Source: Acidimicrobiia bacterium (GTDB lineage: Bacteria > Actinomycetota > Acidimicrobiia > Acidimicrobiales > SZUA-35). From it: a DNA stretch of 52,289 nt. The stretch lies in the NCBI GenBank assembly GCA_029863385.1, contig JAOTVU010000011.1:1-52289 (forward strand). Direction: 5' to 3'. Shown here one piece after another: positions 1-7,817 of the stretch. Position 1 is the first letter of the stretch. Every line of letters starts with the position of its first letter. The notes under the pieces were generated by a model. The model searched no databases and was not told the DNA's origin. It worked only from the letters and a program-made list of their open reading frames with translations. The position numbers and the translations under genes were made by a program.

Positions 1-109
1 AGCGGTGATCGGTGCGGTGGGACACGCCCCCGGGATCGCCGAGGTGTGCGACGAACTGGATCTGGTCGCCCAACCGGTGGTCGAACCCCGAAATGCGCAG
101 CTGACGTGA
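1..109 (+). CDS. C-terminal end of an unidentified protein (5' partial)
   Basis: An open frame enters from the left edge (first full codon at position 2) and ends with TGA at 107-109. It encodes about 35 residues, including AVIGAVGHAPGIAEVCDELD and ending NAQLT. The composition looks like real high-GC coding sequence. The fragment is too short to name. The stop lies inside the left arm of a perfect inverted repeat, and the next gene converges on it from the other strand. Confidence 0.55.
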   Translation, partial: AVIGAVGHAPGIAEVCDELDLVAQPVVEPRNAQLT

Positions 110-131
110 TGCTGGGTGTCACGTCAGCTGC
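97..131. terminator. Bidirectional hairpin terminator between convergent genes
   Basis: A perfect 13-bp inverted repeat is formed by GCAGCTGACGTGA (97-109) and TCACGTCAGCTGC (119-131), with a 9-nt loop. It sits between the stop of the left-edge gene and the stop of the minus-strand membrane protein ending at 150. There is no T-tract, as is common in high-GC actinobacteria, so termination efficiency is inferred. Confidence 0.6.
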
Positions 132-149
132 ACAGAACGGAAACCGGCG

Positions 150-620
150 TCAGTCGTCGGTCGGCATCGCGCCCTGAAGCATGCGAAGCGGGGTGACGAG
201 CACGCCGATCGCCGAGCCCAGGAGCCCGACCACGAGTACGAATCGGACGAGGAGATCCCACCGGAACCCGTCGGGATCGAACTCGAGCGGGAAGATCTGG
301 AAGATCCGTAGGAGGGCGTAGAAGCCGAACGCGGTCACGACACCGTCGATCAGCAGACCGATGCGCCGCCCGGGGAGCACGATCCTCAGCGCCCGGCCGA
401 CGATGGTGGCGATGATGCTGAGGCTGAGCGGCCCGACAACCCGGTCGTAGTCTTCGGTCAGGAACGACAACAGGTTCCACTCACCCAGATTCCGAACAAT
501 GTAGAGCAGGACGAGGTTGACCCCGATCGCGACCAGGTGCCCGAACGACGAAACGGCGCGCCCCCGGGTTTCGAACAGCCCCGATCCATACGACCGGTCG
601 GTGCGGTGATGGACGGTCAT
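150..620 (-). CDS. Small four-helix membrane protein, unknown function
   Basis: This 156-residue protein has about four hydrophobic segments: roughly residues 28-45 (HLVAIGVNLVLLYIV), 62-80, 95-115 and 130-148. It matches no family I can name. The start at 620 is chosen because ATGA overlaps the stop of the upstream phosphoenolpyruvate-synthase-like gene, implying translational coupling. An ORF running further upstream to 821 is only read-through inside that gene. It is the third gene of the USP / PEP-synthase operon, so it should share the DevR-type box at 4038-4052. The product may be a membrane partner or a general stress membrane protein; this is undetermined. Confidence 0.75.
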   Translation of the reverse strand: MTVHHRTDRSYGSGLFETRGRAVSSFGHLVAIGVNLVLLYIVRNLGEWNLLSFLTEDYDRVVGPLSLSIIATIVGRALRIVLPGRRIGLLIDGVVTAFGFYALLRIFQIFPLEFDPDGFRWDLLVRFVLVVGLLGSAIGVLVTPLRMLQGAMPTDD

Positions 621-3109
621 TCGTCGTTCACCTCCCCGGATGTCGCCTCCGCCTCCGCCACCACGCCGATCGTGCCGACCAGTGCGTCTGGGGTCACGCT
701 GATCGAGTCGATGCCCTGCTCCACCAGAAACGCGGTGAAGTCCGGGAAGTCCGACGGTGCCTGACCACAGATGCCGATTTTGCGCCCGGCATGCCTGGCG
801 GCACCGATGGCCATGGCGCACGACCGCATGACCGCCGGGTTTCGTTCGTCGAACAGAGCGGAAACGATGTCGGAATCCCGGTCGACACCGAGCGTCAACT
901 GGGTCAGATCGTTCGAGCCGATCGAGAACCCGTCGAAGACCTCGGCGAACTCGTCGGCCTGGAGGACGTTGGCCGGGATCTCGGTCATAACGTAGACCTC
1001 GAGGCCGTCCTCACCCTGTACGAGTCCGTTCTCGGCCATCACCGCGATGACCTGGCGGCCTTCGTCGGGCGTCCGACAGAACGGAACCATGACCTTCAGG
1101 TTCGTCAGTCCGAACGTCGAACGCACCCGCCGGATGGCCGCCAGCTCCAGCTCGAATCCGGCCCGGTAGTCAGGGTGGTAGTAGCGGCTCGCGCCCCGCC
1201 AGCCGATCATCGGGTTCTCCTCGATCGGCTCGAACACCTCACCACCGAGAAGGCCGGCGTACTCGTTGGTCTTGAAGTCGCTGAACCGGAGGATGACCGG
1301 TCGAGGCCAGAACGCCGCCGCCAGCGTGCCGACCCCGAGGGCGACCCGGTCGACCAGGAAGTCGGCCGGACGGTCGTAGGCGGCGGTTCGCCGCCTGATC
1401 TCGGCCCGAATGCCGATCTCCACCAGTTCCGGTCGGAGCAGCGCAAGGGGATGGATGCCGACGTGACTGGCGAAGATGAACTCCATCCGGGCCAGCCCGA
1501 TTCCGGCCGCCGGAAGGAGGGCCGTCTTGTAGGCCAGCCCCGGGTCACCCAGGTTGACCATGATGTCGGTCGACGTGGTCGAGAGGTGGCCGACGTCGAT
1601 CCGATCGATCTCGTGACGCAGAAGCCCCTCGTAGACCCGGCCCTCCGATCCCTCCGCGCAGCTGACCGTGACCTCGGTTCCCGAACCGAGGAGCGATCGG
1701 GCGTCGGCCATACCGACGATGGCGGGGATACCGAGCTCGCGGGCGACGATGGCGGCGTGCGATGTCCGACCCCCTCGCTCGGTGACGAGGGCGGAGGCCC
1801 GCTTCATGATCGGCTCCCAGTCGGGATCGGTGGTTTCGGCCACCAGCACGTCACCCGGTTGGATCGAACCCATGTCGGACGGATCGATCACCGAACGGGT
1901 GCGGCCGGACGCGATGCGATCGCCGACGGCCAGTCCGGTTCCGAGGACCCGCCCTGATTCGAGCAGCCGGTGGACCTCCATGACCGCACTCGAGTCCCGC
2001 TGGCTGTGCACGGTCTCCGGTCGGGCCTGCACGATGAACAGCTCACCGGTGCGGCCGTCCTTGGCCCACTCGATGTCCATGGGCGTTTCGACGCCCCGTC
2101 CGGCGCTGTAGTGGTCCTCGATCGAGATGGCCCAGCGGGCGAGCTGCAACACGTCGTCGTCGGTCACGCAGAACTGCTCCCGGTCGGCCTCGGCCGTTCG
2201 CTCGTTGCGGATCCGGCCCGAGTGCTCGTCGTAGGTCATCCGCAGTTCCTTGGCGCCGACGGTCTTGCCGACGAGCGGGGCGAACCCGGCCTCGAGGCGC
2301 TCCTTGTGGACCGTGAAGCTGTCGGGGACAACCCGGCCCTGCACGATGTTCTCTCCCAGGCCCCAGGTTGCGGTGATGGACACGACGCCGCGATGCCCGG
2401 AGTCAGGGTCGAGGGTGAAGATCACACCGCTCGACGCCTGGTCGGCACGGACCATGCGCTGCACCCCGGCCGACAGGGCGATGTCGGTTTCGTCGATGCC
2501 GAGGTGGCGTCGATAGCTGATGGCTCGGGCGTTGTAGAGGCTGGCGAAGCAGGCTCGAACCGTGTCGAGCACCTTCGCCGCTCCGACGACCATGAGGAAC
2601 GACTCCTGCTGCCCGGCGAACGAGGCCTCGGGCAGGTCTTCGGCGGTGGCACTCGACCGAACCGCCACCTCGACCTGGTCGACCCCGGCGCCCGTGGAAA
2701 GGAGATGGTAGGCGTTCACGATCTCGTCGGTGAGTTCGGCTCCGAGTTCGGCGCCGAGGATCAGCTCCCGGACCCTGCGGGCGCGAACCGCCAGATCATC
2801 GACGTCGGAACCGTCCCACGGTTCGAGTTCGGCGGCGATGCGGTGGTCGAGACCGTTGGCGGCCAGGAACCGGCGGAATGCGTCGGCGGTGGTTGCGAAC
2901 CCGAAGGGCACTCGAACCCCGGTTTGGCTGAGCTGCACGTACATCTCGCCCAGGGACGCGTTCTTCCCGCCGACGGCCCCGACGTCGTCGATCGAGATCT
3001 CGTCGAACCAGCGGATGTTCGTGAAGCGAGGGCGGTCGGGCCCGCCGAACGGGCCGTGCTCGACGACAACATCTGGTCGAGGGCGCTGTGTGGTCGTGCC
3101 GTCTCCCAT
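617..3109 (-). CDS. ppsA: Phosphoenolpyruvate synthase / pyruvate phosphate dikinase-like enzyme
   Basis: This 830-residue protein has the three-domain plan of PEP-utilising enzymes. The N-terminal nucleotide-binding domain covers about 30-370, with GGKNASLGEMY and EVAVRSSATAEDLPEASFAG. The swivelling phosphohistidine domain contains GGRTSHAAIVARELGIPAIVG, with catalytic His at about 451. The C-terminal barrel contains RFSDFKTNEYAGLLGG, GSNDLTQLTLGVDRD and GICGQAPSD, with the acid/base Cys at about 781. The length is near that of E. coli PpsA. The expected reaction is pyruvate + ATP (+ water) to PEP + AMP + phosphate. The gene lies 3 nt downstream of a USP gene and overlaps the next gene by 4 nt. 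Its placement in a DosR-type operon suggests carbon rerouting during hypoxia. Synthase versus dikinase is not settled by sequence alone. Confidence 0.93.
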   Translation of the reverse strand: MGDGTTTQRPRPDVVVEHGPFGGPDRPRFTNIRWFDEISIDDVGAVGGKNASLGEMYVQLSQTGVRVPFGFATTADAFRRFLAANGLDHRIAAELEPWDGSDVDDLAVRARRVRELILGAELGAELTDEIVNAYHLLSTGAGVDQVEVAVRSSATAEDLPEASFAGQQESFLMVVGAAKVLDTVRACFASLYNARAISYRRHLGIDETDIALSAGVQRMVRADQASSGVIFTLDPDSGHRGVVSITATWGLGENIVQGRVVPDSFTVHKERLEAGFAPLVGKTVGAKELRMTYDEHSGRIRNERTAEADREQFCVTDDDVLQLARWAISIEDHYSAGRGVETPMDIEWAKDGRTGELFIVQARPETVHSQRDSSAVMEVHRLLESGRVLGTGLAVGDRIASGRTRSVIDPSDMGSIQPGDVLVAETTDPDWEPIMKRASALVTERGGRTSHAAIVARELGIPAIVGMADARSLLGSGTEVTVSCAEGSEGRVYEGLLRHEIDRIDVGHLSTTSTDIMVNLGDPGLAYKTALLPAAGIGLARMEFIFASHVGIHPLALLRPELVEIGIRAEIRRRTAAYDRPADFLVDRVALGVGTLAAAFWPRPVILRFSDFKTNEYAGLLGGEVFEPIEENPMIGWRGASRYYHPDYRAGFELELAAIRRVRSTFGLTNLKVMVPFCRTPDEGRQVIAVMAENGLVQGEDGLEVYVMTEIPANVLQADEFAEVFDGFSIGSNDLTQLTLGVDRDSDIVSALFDERNPAVMRSCAMAIGAARHAGRKIGICGQAPSDFPDFTAFLVEQGIDSISVTPDALVGTIGVVAEAEATSGEVNDE

Positions 3110-3112
3110 TGT

Positions 3113-4003
3113 TCACCTCTTTCCGTCGCCGTGGACGACGACCGTCGGGACCTGCGGATGATGGCTGAGGGCACCCGACACCGAGCCGAGCACGAGATGG
3201 GGGACGGGCCCGACACCTCGGGCTCCCACCACCAGCAGGTCGGCGTCGGTGCCGGCGATGTCGCGGAGCGCGGTTCTGGCGTTGTCGACGACCACCTGAA
3301 TCTCGATCGAGGGTCCGTCGTGGGGATCGCCCATGACCCTGGCCACCGATTCCTCGACCCGGCCCCGGATCTCCTTCTCCAACACTTCGGCCGGCGGGCC
3401 CAACTCGTCGTCGCTCGGAGCCGACGCCGAGAGGGCGCCGACGGCATGAACCCGACCGCCCTCGGACACGTGGTCGAGGGCCCACCGGAGCGCCCGGTCG
3501 CCGTGATCGGAACCGTCGACGCCGACGACGACCTTCGCCAGCGGCCGATCCGTGGGGCTGTGGTTCGGAATGATCGCGACCGGGATCGGGGCGTGCTGAG
3601 CGCAGTGGGAGCTGATCGACCCGAGCGGATCGGAAACGGATCCGTCCCGCCTACGCGTCCCCACCACGAGAAGCTCGGCCCCTGCCGCCAGCTCGCACAG
3701 CTTCGTTCCCGGATGCCCCTCGACGACCTGGGCCCGTTGCAGGAGGTCCGGGTTGGCACCGACGGCCTTGGCCAGGTGAGCCTCGGCGGCTCGATGGATG
3801 GCCGAGCGATCGATGTTGCTCCCGAACCAGGCCTCGACCTCTGACCGGGTCGGCTGCTGGTAGACATGGACGAGGCTCACCGGGCCGAGCAGATCGGATT
3901 TGGCGATGGCCCAGGCCAGGGCGTGAATGGCACCGGGGGAACCGTCGACGCCGACGATCACCGGTGGGGAATCCGAACGATCCGGGTTGGGAGACCAAGC
4001 CAT
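3113..4003 (-). CDS. Tandem universal stress protein (two Usp domains)
   Basis: This 296-residue cytosolic protein carries two UspA folds. Domain 1 is about 14-145 (VIVGVDGSPGAIHALAWA; GTRRRDGSVSDPLGSISSHC). Domain 2 is about 155-292 (VVVGVDGSDHGDRALRWALD; GARGVGPVPHLVLGSVSGAL). Both keep the ATP-binding G-2X-G-9X-G(S/T)-like motif. The ATG at 4003 is favoured because it lies exactly 42 nt from the centre of the box at 4038-4052, with an AAGTCT -10-like hexamer ending 6 nt before it and no Shine-Dalgarno sequence. It therefore looks leaderless. It heads the operon with the PEP-synthase-like gene. Tandem USPs are typical members of mycobacterial DosR regulons. Confidence 0.93.
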   Translation of the reverse strand: MAWSPNPDRSDSPPVIVGVDGSPGAIHALAWAIAKSDLLGPVSLVHVYQQPTRSEVEAWFGSNIDRSAIHRAAEAHLAKAVGANPDLLQRAQVVEGHPGTKLCELAAGAELLVVGTRRRDGSVSDPLGSISSHCAQHAPIPVAIIPNHSPTDRPLAKVVVGVDGSDHGDRALRWALDHVSEGGRVHAVGALSASAPSDDELGPPAEVLEKEIRGRVEESVARVMGDPHDGPSIEIQVVVDNARTALRDIAGTDADLLVVGARGVGPVPHLVLGSVSGALSHHPQVPTVVVHGDGKR

Positions 4004-4037
4004 GACCTCAGACTTGCTCGACGGCGTCGGCCTGGAA

Positions 4038-4052
4038 AGGGCCCTATGTCAC
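4038..4052 (-). promoter_or_regulatory. DevR/DosR-type box for the USP-ppsA operon
   Basis: Read on the minus strand the site is GTGACATAGGGCCCT. The centre is 42 nt upstream of ATG 4003, and a hexamer AAGTCT at 4015-4010 completes the promoter. It matches the window's best box at 10 of 15 positions, with both half-sites recognisable. Confidence 0.65.
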
Positions 4053-4101
4053 TTTCCGCCCGGTGTCACCGCGGCGCCGGGTGCCACGTGTCGCGGGACG
4101 A

Positions 4102-4842
4102 TCAGTCGTATCGGCGCCGCTGGCGCTCGTCGATCCTTGCCGCCAGGGCGGCGGCTTCGGTCCGGCGGGAGATGCCCAGCTTTGTGAAGAGATTCGAGAC
4201 GTAGTTCTTGACCGTTTTCTCGGCCAGGAACATCTCCTCGGCGATCTGGCGGTTCGAGAGTCCTTCCCCGATGAGTTCGAAGATCCGGTTCTCCTGCGGT
4301 GTGAGCGTCAGAAGAAGGCCCTCGTCGCTGTCACGGAGTCGCCGAATGCGAAGCCGGATCTCGGCCCGGTCGAGCAGAATGGCACCGGTCGCCACCTTCC
4401 TGATGGATTCGACCAGGTCGTTTCCGGCCACCTTCTTGAGCACGTAGCCGGCTGCTCCAGCCATGGCTGCGTCGATGGCCGCATGGTCGTCGGCGAAGGA
4501 CGTGAGCATGAGGCAGGCGACATCGGGGTGCTGGGAACGGATTTCCCGGCAGACCTCGATCCCGTTGCCGTCGCCGAGTCGCACGTCGAGCACGGCCACG
4601 TCGGGTTTGCCGGCCGCCACGGCGCTCAGCGCCTCCGCCGCCGAGCTTGCCTCGCTGACGACCTCGATGTCGGCATGGCTGTTGAGCAGGTCGATCAGGC
4701 CGCGCCGGACGATCTCATGGTCGTCGAGGAGGAAGACCCGGATGACTCCCTGTTCGCGTTCGACTCCCGGCTCGATCGTCATCCGACCGCCGGGTGTCGT
4801 CGGGAGTGGCAGGCCGGTTGTCGGACCCGTCCTCGTTGCCAT
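4102..4842 (-). CDS. devR: DevR/DosR-type response regulator (NarL/LuxR family)
   Basis: This 246-residue cytosolic DNA-binding regulator has a receiver domain at about 33-150 (VFLLDDHEIVRRG; VLDVRLGDGNGIEVCREI with the phospho-Asp at about 86; LTSF; YVLKK). The LuxR-type helix-turn-helix is at about 175-240 (LTPQENRIFELIGEGLSNRQ; FLAEKTVKNYVSNLFTKLG). The KTVKN stretch of the recognition helix, which in mycobacterial DosR supplies the base-contacting Lys and Asn, is identical. This supports recognition of a DosR-like palindrome. The ATG at 4842 lies 43 nt from the centre of its own box with GAAGAT before it, implying autoregulated leaderless expression. A later ATG (MTIEPGV) is possible. No kinase is adjacent; the candidates lie at 7.8-14.9 kb. 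Confidence 0.93.
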   Translation of the reverse strand: MATRTGPTTGLPLPTTPGGRMTIEPGVEREQGVIRVFLLDDHEIVRRGLIDLLNSHADIEVVSEASSAAEALSAVAAGKPDVAVLDVRLGDGNGIEVCREIRSQHPDVACLMLTSFADDHAAIDAAMAGAAGYVLKKVAGNDLVESIRKVATGAILLDRAEIRLRIRRLRDSDEGLLLTLTPQENRIFELIGEGLSNRQIAEEMFLAEKTVKNYVSNLFTKLGISRRTEAAALAARIDERQRRRYD

Positions 4843-4877
4843 GGGTCCATCTTCCGCCCGTTCTCAACACCCCCGTT

Positions 4878-4892
4878 AGAGCCGAAGGTCCC
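4878..4892 (-). promoter_or_regulatory. DevR-type box, autoregulatory site of the regulator gene
   Basis: On the minus strand it reads GGGACCTTCGGCTCT, with its centre 43 nt before ATG 4842. It forms one arm of a perfect 13-bp inverted repeat with the divergent box at 4902-4916. Confidence 0.8.
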
Positions 4893-4901
4893 CATGGTCG
4901 G

Positions 4902-4916
4902 GGGACCTTCGGCCCT
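4902..4916 (+). promoter_or_regulatory. DevR-type box for the divergent USP gene
   Basis: GGGACCTTCGGCCCT is the best-scoring copy and serves as the reference sequence. CACACT (4939-4944) is the -10-like hexamer. The predicted transcript start near 4951 leaves a 19-nt leader carrying GAGAGGAGG before ATG 4970. Confidence 0.85.
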
Positions 4917-4969
4917 GGAGCGGTCGACGTCGGGAGCGCACACTGTTAAGGAGTCGAGAGGAGGCTTTC

Positions 4970-5785
4970 ATGTTCGACCGTCTACTGGTGCCACTCGACG
5001 GTACCCAGGGGGCAACCTCGGCGCTGCGAATCGCCGAGTTCCTGGCCGATCGCTGGGACGCCAACATCACCGTCTTGACGGTGCTCAACAAGGAAAACGA
5101 GAGGCTTGGTCTCGATGAGATCGTGGCCCGCCAGGTCGCCGGCGTTCGCCACACGGAGAAGGTCGATATCCGACCGGGCTCCTACTCGCTGGCCGATGAC
5201 ATCGCCACCGTGTTCGACCAGGAGGACGAACCGCTCCTCGTCATGAGCACGATGGCCCGAGGACGGGTGGCCGGTGTGGCCGCCAACGTGTCCGAAGAGG
5301 TGATGCGGCAGGTTCGCGAGCCGATGCTGCTTGTCGGACCGAACGTCGAGCTGCCCGACGATTGGCCCGAGGGCGATCTGATGATCTGCATCGACGGCTC
5401 CGACTTCGCCGCGACGATCGTGCCGGTCGCCGCCCGCTGGTGCGACGCCCTGGACCTGAACCCGATGATCGTCGGGGTCATCGATCCGGCCAAGGTCCCC
5501 GCCGGGGTGTCACCCGCCTACGAGAACAATGCCGTGGCCCGCGTGGCGAGCGGCATGCAGGATCTGACCGAGCGGCTCGTCAACTACGACACCCTTCACG
5601 GCCCCGATCCGGCGAAGGCGATCGTCGACTATGCCCGCAACGGCGATGCCGCCATGCTCGCCATGGCCACCCACATCCGTGCCGGTGTCGATCGTGTCCT
5701 CCACGACAGTGTCGCCATGGCCGTCGTTCGCAGGGCCTCGTGCCCGGTTCTCGTCGGCCGGCCGCCGGTTGATCCGAGCAGGTAG
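4970..5785 (+). CDS. Universal stress protein, tandem-domain type
   Basis: This 271-residue soluble protein opens with MFDRLLVPLDGTQGATSALR, a typical UspA strand-loop. A second, more diverged Usp half begins near residue 138 (DLMICIDGSDFAATIVPVAA). The C-terminus ends ASCPVLVGRPP in the usual USP manner. The glycine-rich nucleotide motifs are weaker than in the neighbouring USPs, so ATP binding is uncertain. It is preceded by a strong GAGAGGAGG ribosome site and a near-perfect DevR-type box, and is divergent from the regulator gene. A second USP gene follows 47 nt after its stop, probably in the same transcript. Confidence 0.9.
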   Translation: MFDRLLVPLDGTQGATSALRIAEFLADRWDANITVLTVLNKENERLGLDEIVARQVAGVRHTEKVDIRPGSYSLADDIATVFDQEDEPLLVMSTMARGRVAGVAANVSEEVMRQVREPMLLVGPNVELPDDWPEGDLMICIDGSDFAATIVPVAARWCDALDLNPMIVGVIDPAKVPAGVSPAYENNAVARVASGMQDLTERLVNYDTLHGPDPAKAIVDYARNGDAAMLAMATHIRAGVDRVLHDSVAMAVVRRASCPVLVGRPPVDPSR

Positions 5786-5832
5786 CCACCGGCCCAAACC
5801 ACAATCGACCCTCAATCGGAAGGATGAGGACG

Positions 5833-6729
5833 ATGACCTCGACCACGAGCGAACCGATCAAGGAGGCCACGGCGCATGGTTCGCCGTCGGGCATGGTTGT
5901 CGGGGTCGACGGGTCGGGACCGTCGGTCCATGCGCTCCAGTGGGCGGTCCGGCGGACCGAACGGTTCGGTCCGATTCAACCGGTCATCGCCTGGCACTAC
6001 CCGTGGTGGAGCTACATCGGGCCGGCGGTTCCGCACGCCGACCCCTTTGAGGCCGTGGCTCGGGCCGACCTCGAACGGGCCATCAGCTCGGTTCGATGCC
6101 CCGACATCGGCGAGCCGATCGTCGTGAGGGCCCGGGCGGCTTCGGCCTTGATCGCCATCGGTTCGTCGGCCGGACTGATCGTGGTCGGCACCAGAGGTCG
6201 AAGCGGTTTGGCTGACGGGCTGGTCGGATCCGTCGCCTCGGGCGTTGTGGCCCGTTCGCCGGTTCCGGTCGCGGTCGTGCCCCCGTCGGCGCCGTTCGAC
6301 GACCACTACCGCCGGGTGGTCGTCGGGATCGACGGCTCACCGAATTCGATCAGGGCGATACAGTGGGCCGCCGCCAACGTTCCCGTCAACTCGATCATCG
6401 ACGTCGTGCATGTCTGGACCCTGGAGCCGACACCGCCCGCACTGTCCTCCGCCCAACATGAGGCCGTTCACAAGGCCAGGGCCCGCCTGGTGCTCGACCA
6501 GACTCTGTCGCACGTGGCCCAGGCGGGACCGATCGAACCGCCGGTTCGGGCTCACCTCGTCCAGGGCGACCCCCGGTCGGTATTGCGGGAATGGTCGACG
6601 AAGTCCGACCTCCTCGTGCTCGGAGCGCGCGGTCGCGGTGCGGTCGCCCATCTTCTGGTGGGCAGTGTCACCACCGCCATGGTCCAACGGCCGCGCGCTA
6701 CCACCGTGGTGGTTCCGGCCGAGGGCTGA
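5833..6729 (+). CDS. Tandem universal stress protein
   Basis: This 298-residue protein has two UspA domains. The first starts near residue 21 (MVVGVDGSGPSVHALQWAVR; GTRGRSGLADGLVGSVASGV). The second starts near 159 (VVVGIDGSPNSIRAIQWAAA; GARGRGAVAHLLVGSVTTAM). Both keep the ATP-binding glycine motif. The ATG at 5833 is preferred over 5824 because GGAAGG at 5818-5823 sits 9 nt before it. The gene lies 47 nt downstream of another USP gene with no box between, so the two are probably co-transcribed. It converges with the flavodoxin gene. Confidence 0.92.
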   Translation: MTSTTSEPIKEATAHGSPSGMVVGVDGSGPSVHALQWAVRRTERFGPIQPVIAWHYPWWSYIGPAVPHADPFEAVARADLERAISSVRCPDIGEPIVVRARAASALIAIGSSAGLIVVGTRGRSGLADGLVGSVASGVVARSPVPVAVVPPSAPFDDHYRRVVVGIDGSPNSIRAIQWAAANVPVNSIIDVVHVWTLEPTPPALSSAQHEAVHKARARLVLDQTLSHVAQAGPIEPPVRAHLVQGDPRSVLREWSTKSDLLVLGARGRGAVAHLLVGSVTTAMVQRPRATTVVVPAEG

Positions 6730-6762
6730 TCAGGAGGCGTCGGGACCGAGACCCACAAAAGA

Positions 6763-6784
6763 GCTCACCCGCCAGTCGGTGAGC
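6763..6784. terminator. Hairpin between convergent USP and flavodoxin genes
   Basis: GCTCACC (6763-6769) and GGTGAGC (6778-6784) form a 7-bp perfect stem with an 8-nt loop. It lies 34 nt after the USP stop and overlaps the last codons of the converging flavodoxin gene. No T-tract is present. Confidence 0.35.
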
Positions 6785-7283
6785 CGGCCGGCGACTCGGT
6801 CAGCGTGGCGGCAATGCCCTTCGTCCACCGCTCGATCTCGTCCCAGTCGCGGAGGTCGACGTCGTTGGCCCCAACCCAGCGGGCCATGAAGCGCTCCCTG
6901 GTCGGCAGGCGCTCCAGTTCGAGTCGCCCGCCGAACAGGTGGTGCTCCACCGCCCCGGTCAGCTCCGTGAGCCGGTCGACCACGTCGCCGCGGATCGGTT
7001 CTTCCGGGGTGCCCGGGCCGAACGGCCCACTGCTGAACAGCCAGGTCGGTTTGGTTCGGATCTCGGACGCGTGCTCCTCCACGAACGTGGCCGCTGATTC
7101 CAGCCATTCGCCGAAATAGATGCTGCTGCCAATGATGTGTGCGCCGTAGGGCGAGAGGTTGAACATCTGGTCGGGCTGGCTGACGTCGACGTCGAGGCCC
7201 TCCGCCCGCAGGGTCCTGGCCATGGCCCGGCCGATCTCGGCGGTGCCGCCGAACCGGCTGGCGGGGACGATGAGCACTCGCAT
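6765..7283 (-). CDS. Flavodoxin-domain protein
   Basis: This 172-residue protein has a flavodoxin-like fold. It begins MRVLIVPASRFGGTAEIGRA, where the usual phosphate-binding loop (Ser/Thr-rich, T-x-T-G-x-T in classical flavodoxins) is SRFGGTAE. It continues with YGAHIIGSSIYFGEW and TWLFSSGPFG, as in HemG/flavodoxin-like proteins of actinobacteria. It probably binds FMN and handles electrons under low oxygen. The start is supported by GGGAGG upstream and by the DevR-type box centred 61 nt away. It is divergent from the receiver-only gene and convergent with the USP gene. Confidence 0.85.
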   Translation of the reverse strand: MRVLIVPASRFGGTAEIGRAMARTLRAEGLDVDVSQPDQMFNLSPYGAHIIGSSIYFGEWLESAATFVEEHASEIRTKPTWLFSSGPFGPGTPEEPIRGDVVDRLTELTGAVEHHLFGGRLELERLPTRERFMARWVGANDVDLRDWDEIERWTKGIAATLTESPAGSPTGG

Positions 7284-7336
7284 GAGGAACCTCCCGACTC
7301 TGTTTCCACCATCGCCTGAAACCTTCCGCCCGGCCA

Positions 7337-7351
7337 GGGACCTTGGGCCCT
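7337..7351. promoter_or_regulatory. DevR-type box shared by two divergent genes
   Basis: GGGACCTTGGGCCCT (14 of 15 to the reference) lies between the flavodoxin and receiver-only genes. Hexamers of pattern nAnnnT occur at the expected distance on both sides: GATGGT at 7313-7308 on minus and AACGAT at 7374-7379 on plus. One box may therefore serve both promoters. Confidence 0.75.
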
Positions 7352-7394
7352 GGCCCGGGTCGGCGGATCGATCAACGATTCATAACAACGTTCG

Positions 7395-7799
7395 ATGATG
7401 ATCACGTGTGGGACTGTGAACGATCAGCCAACAACCGTTTATCTCGTCGAATCGTCCGAGGAGACCCGGGCCCTGGTCGCCGGTTTCCTCGAACGATCGG
7501 GCCGGATCCGGGTCGTGGGAACTGCGGCCGACCCCACGAGCGCGGTCGTTCCCATCAGGGAGTCGAAGCCCGACGTCGTGGTCGTGGACCGGTTCCCGAG
7601 GTCCGAGTTGTTGACGGGCGACCACCGGGTGGTGATGCACGCCACGACGGTCCCGGACCGTACGGCGACGGAGCTGCGACGGGCCGGTGTCGACGCCATC
7701 GTGTTCAAGGAGGTCGGCATGCTCGACGAACTCATCGACACGGTGCTTCGGGTCGCCGGCAACGTCAGTCCAGCCCGAACGGCGGCATCGGGCGAATGA
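7395..7799 (+). CDS. Stand-alone, partly degenerate receiver-domain protein
   Basis: This protein of about 134 residues consists of one response-regulator receiver fold. The first strand is TTVYLVESSEETRAL, where the usual acidic pair is replaced by E-S-S. The likely phospho-acceptor is Asp in VVVVDRFPR, and the conserved Lys is in IVFKEVG. There is no output domain. It may be a phosphate sink or an adaptor for the neighbouring kinases; phosphorylation competence is doubtful because the Mg-binding acids are altered. The start is uncertain: ATG 7395, ATG 7398 or GTG 7416. A transcript start near 7386 is expected from the shared box. It converges on the receiver-kinase gene. Confidence 0.75.
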   Translation: MMITCGTVNDQPTTVYLVESSEETRALVAGFLERSGRIRVVGTAADPTSAVVPIRESKPDVVVVDRFPRSELLTGDHRVVMHATTVPDRTATELRRAGVDAIVFKEVGMLDELIDTVLRVAGNVSPARTAASGE

Positions 7800-7817
7800 T
7801 GTGGCGGCGAACCGCCG

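Noticed and set aside
4102..5154. Short open frame on the minus strand at 4876-5154 upstream of the regulator
   Set aside because: It covers the divergent double promoter and the USP coding start, and its sequence is not protein-like.
6743..6756. GGGACC-GAGACCC resembling a DevR-type box
   Set aside because: It lies between two convergent stops with no gene to control, and the half-site spacing is wrong.
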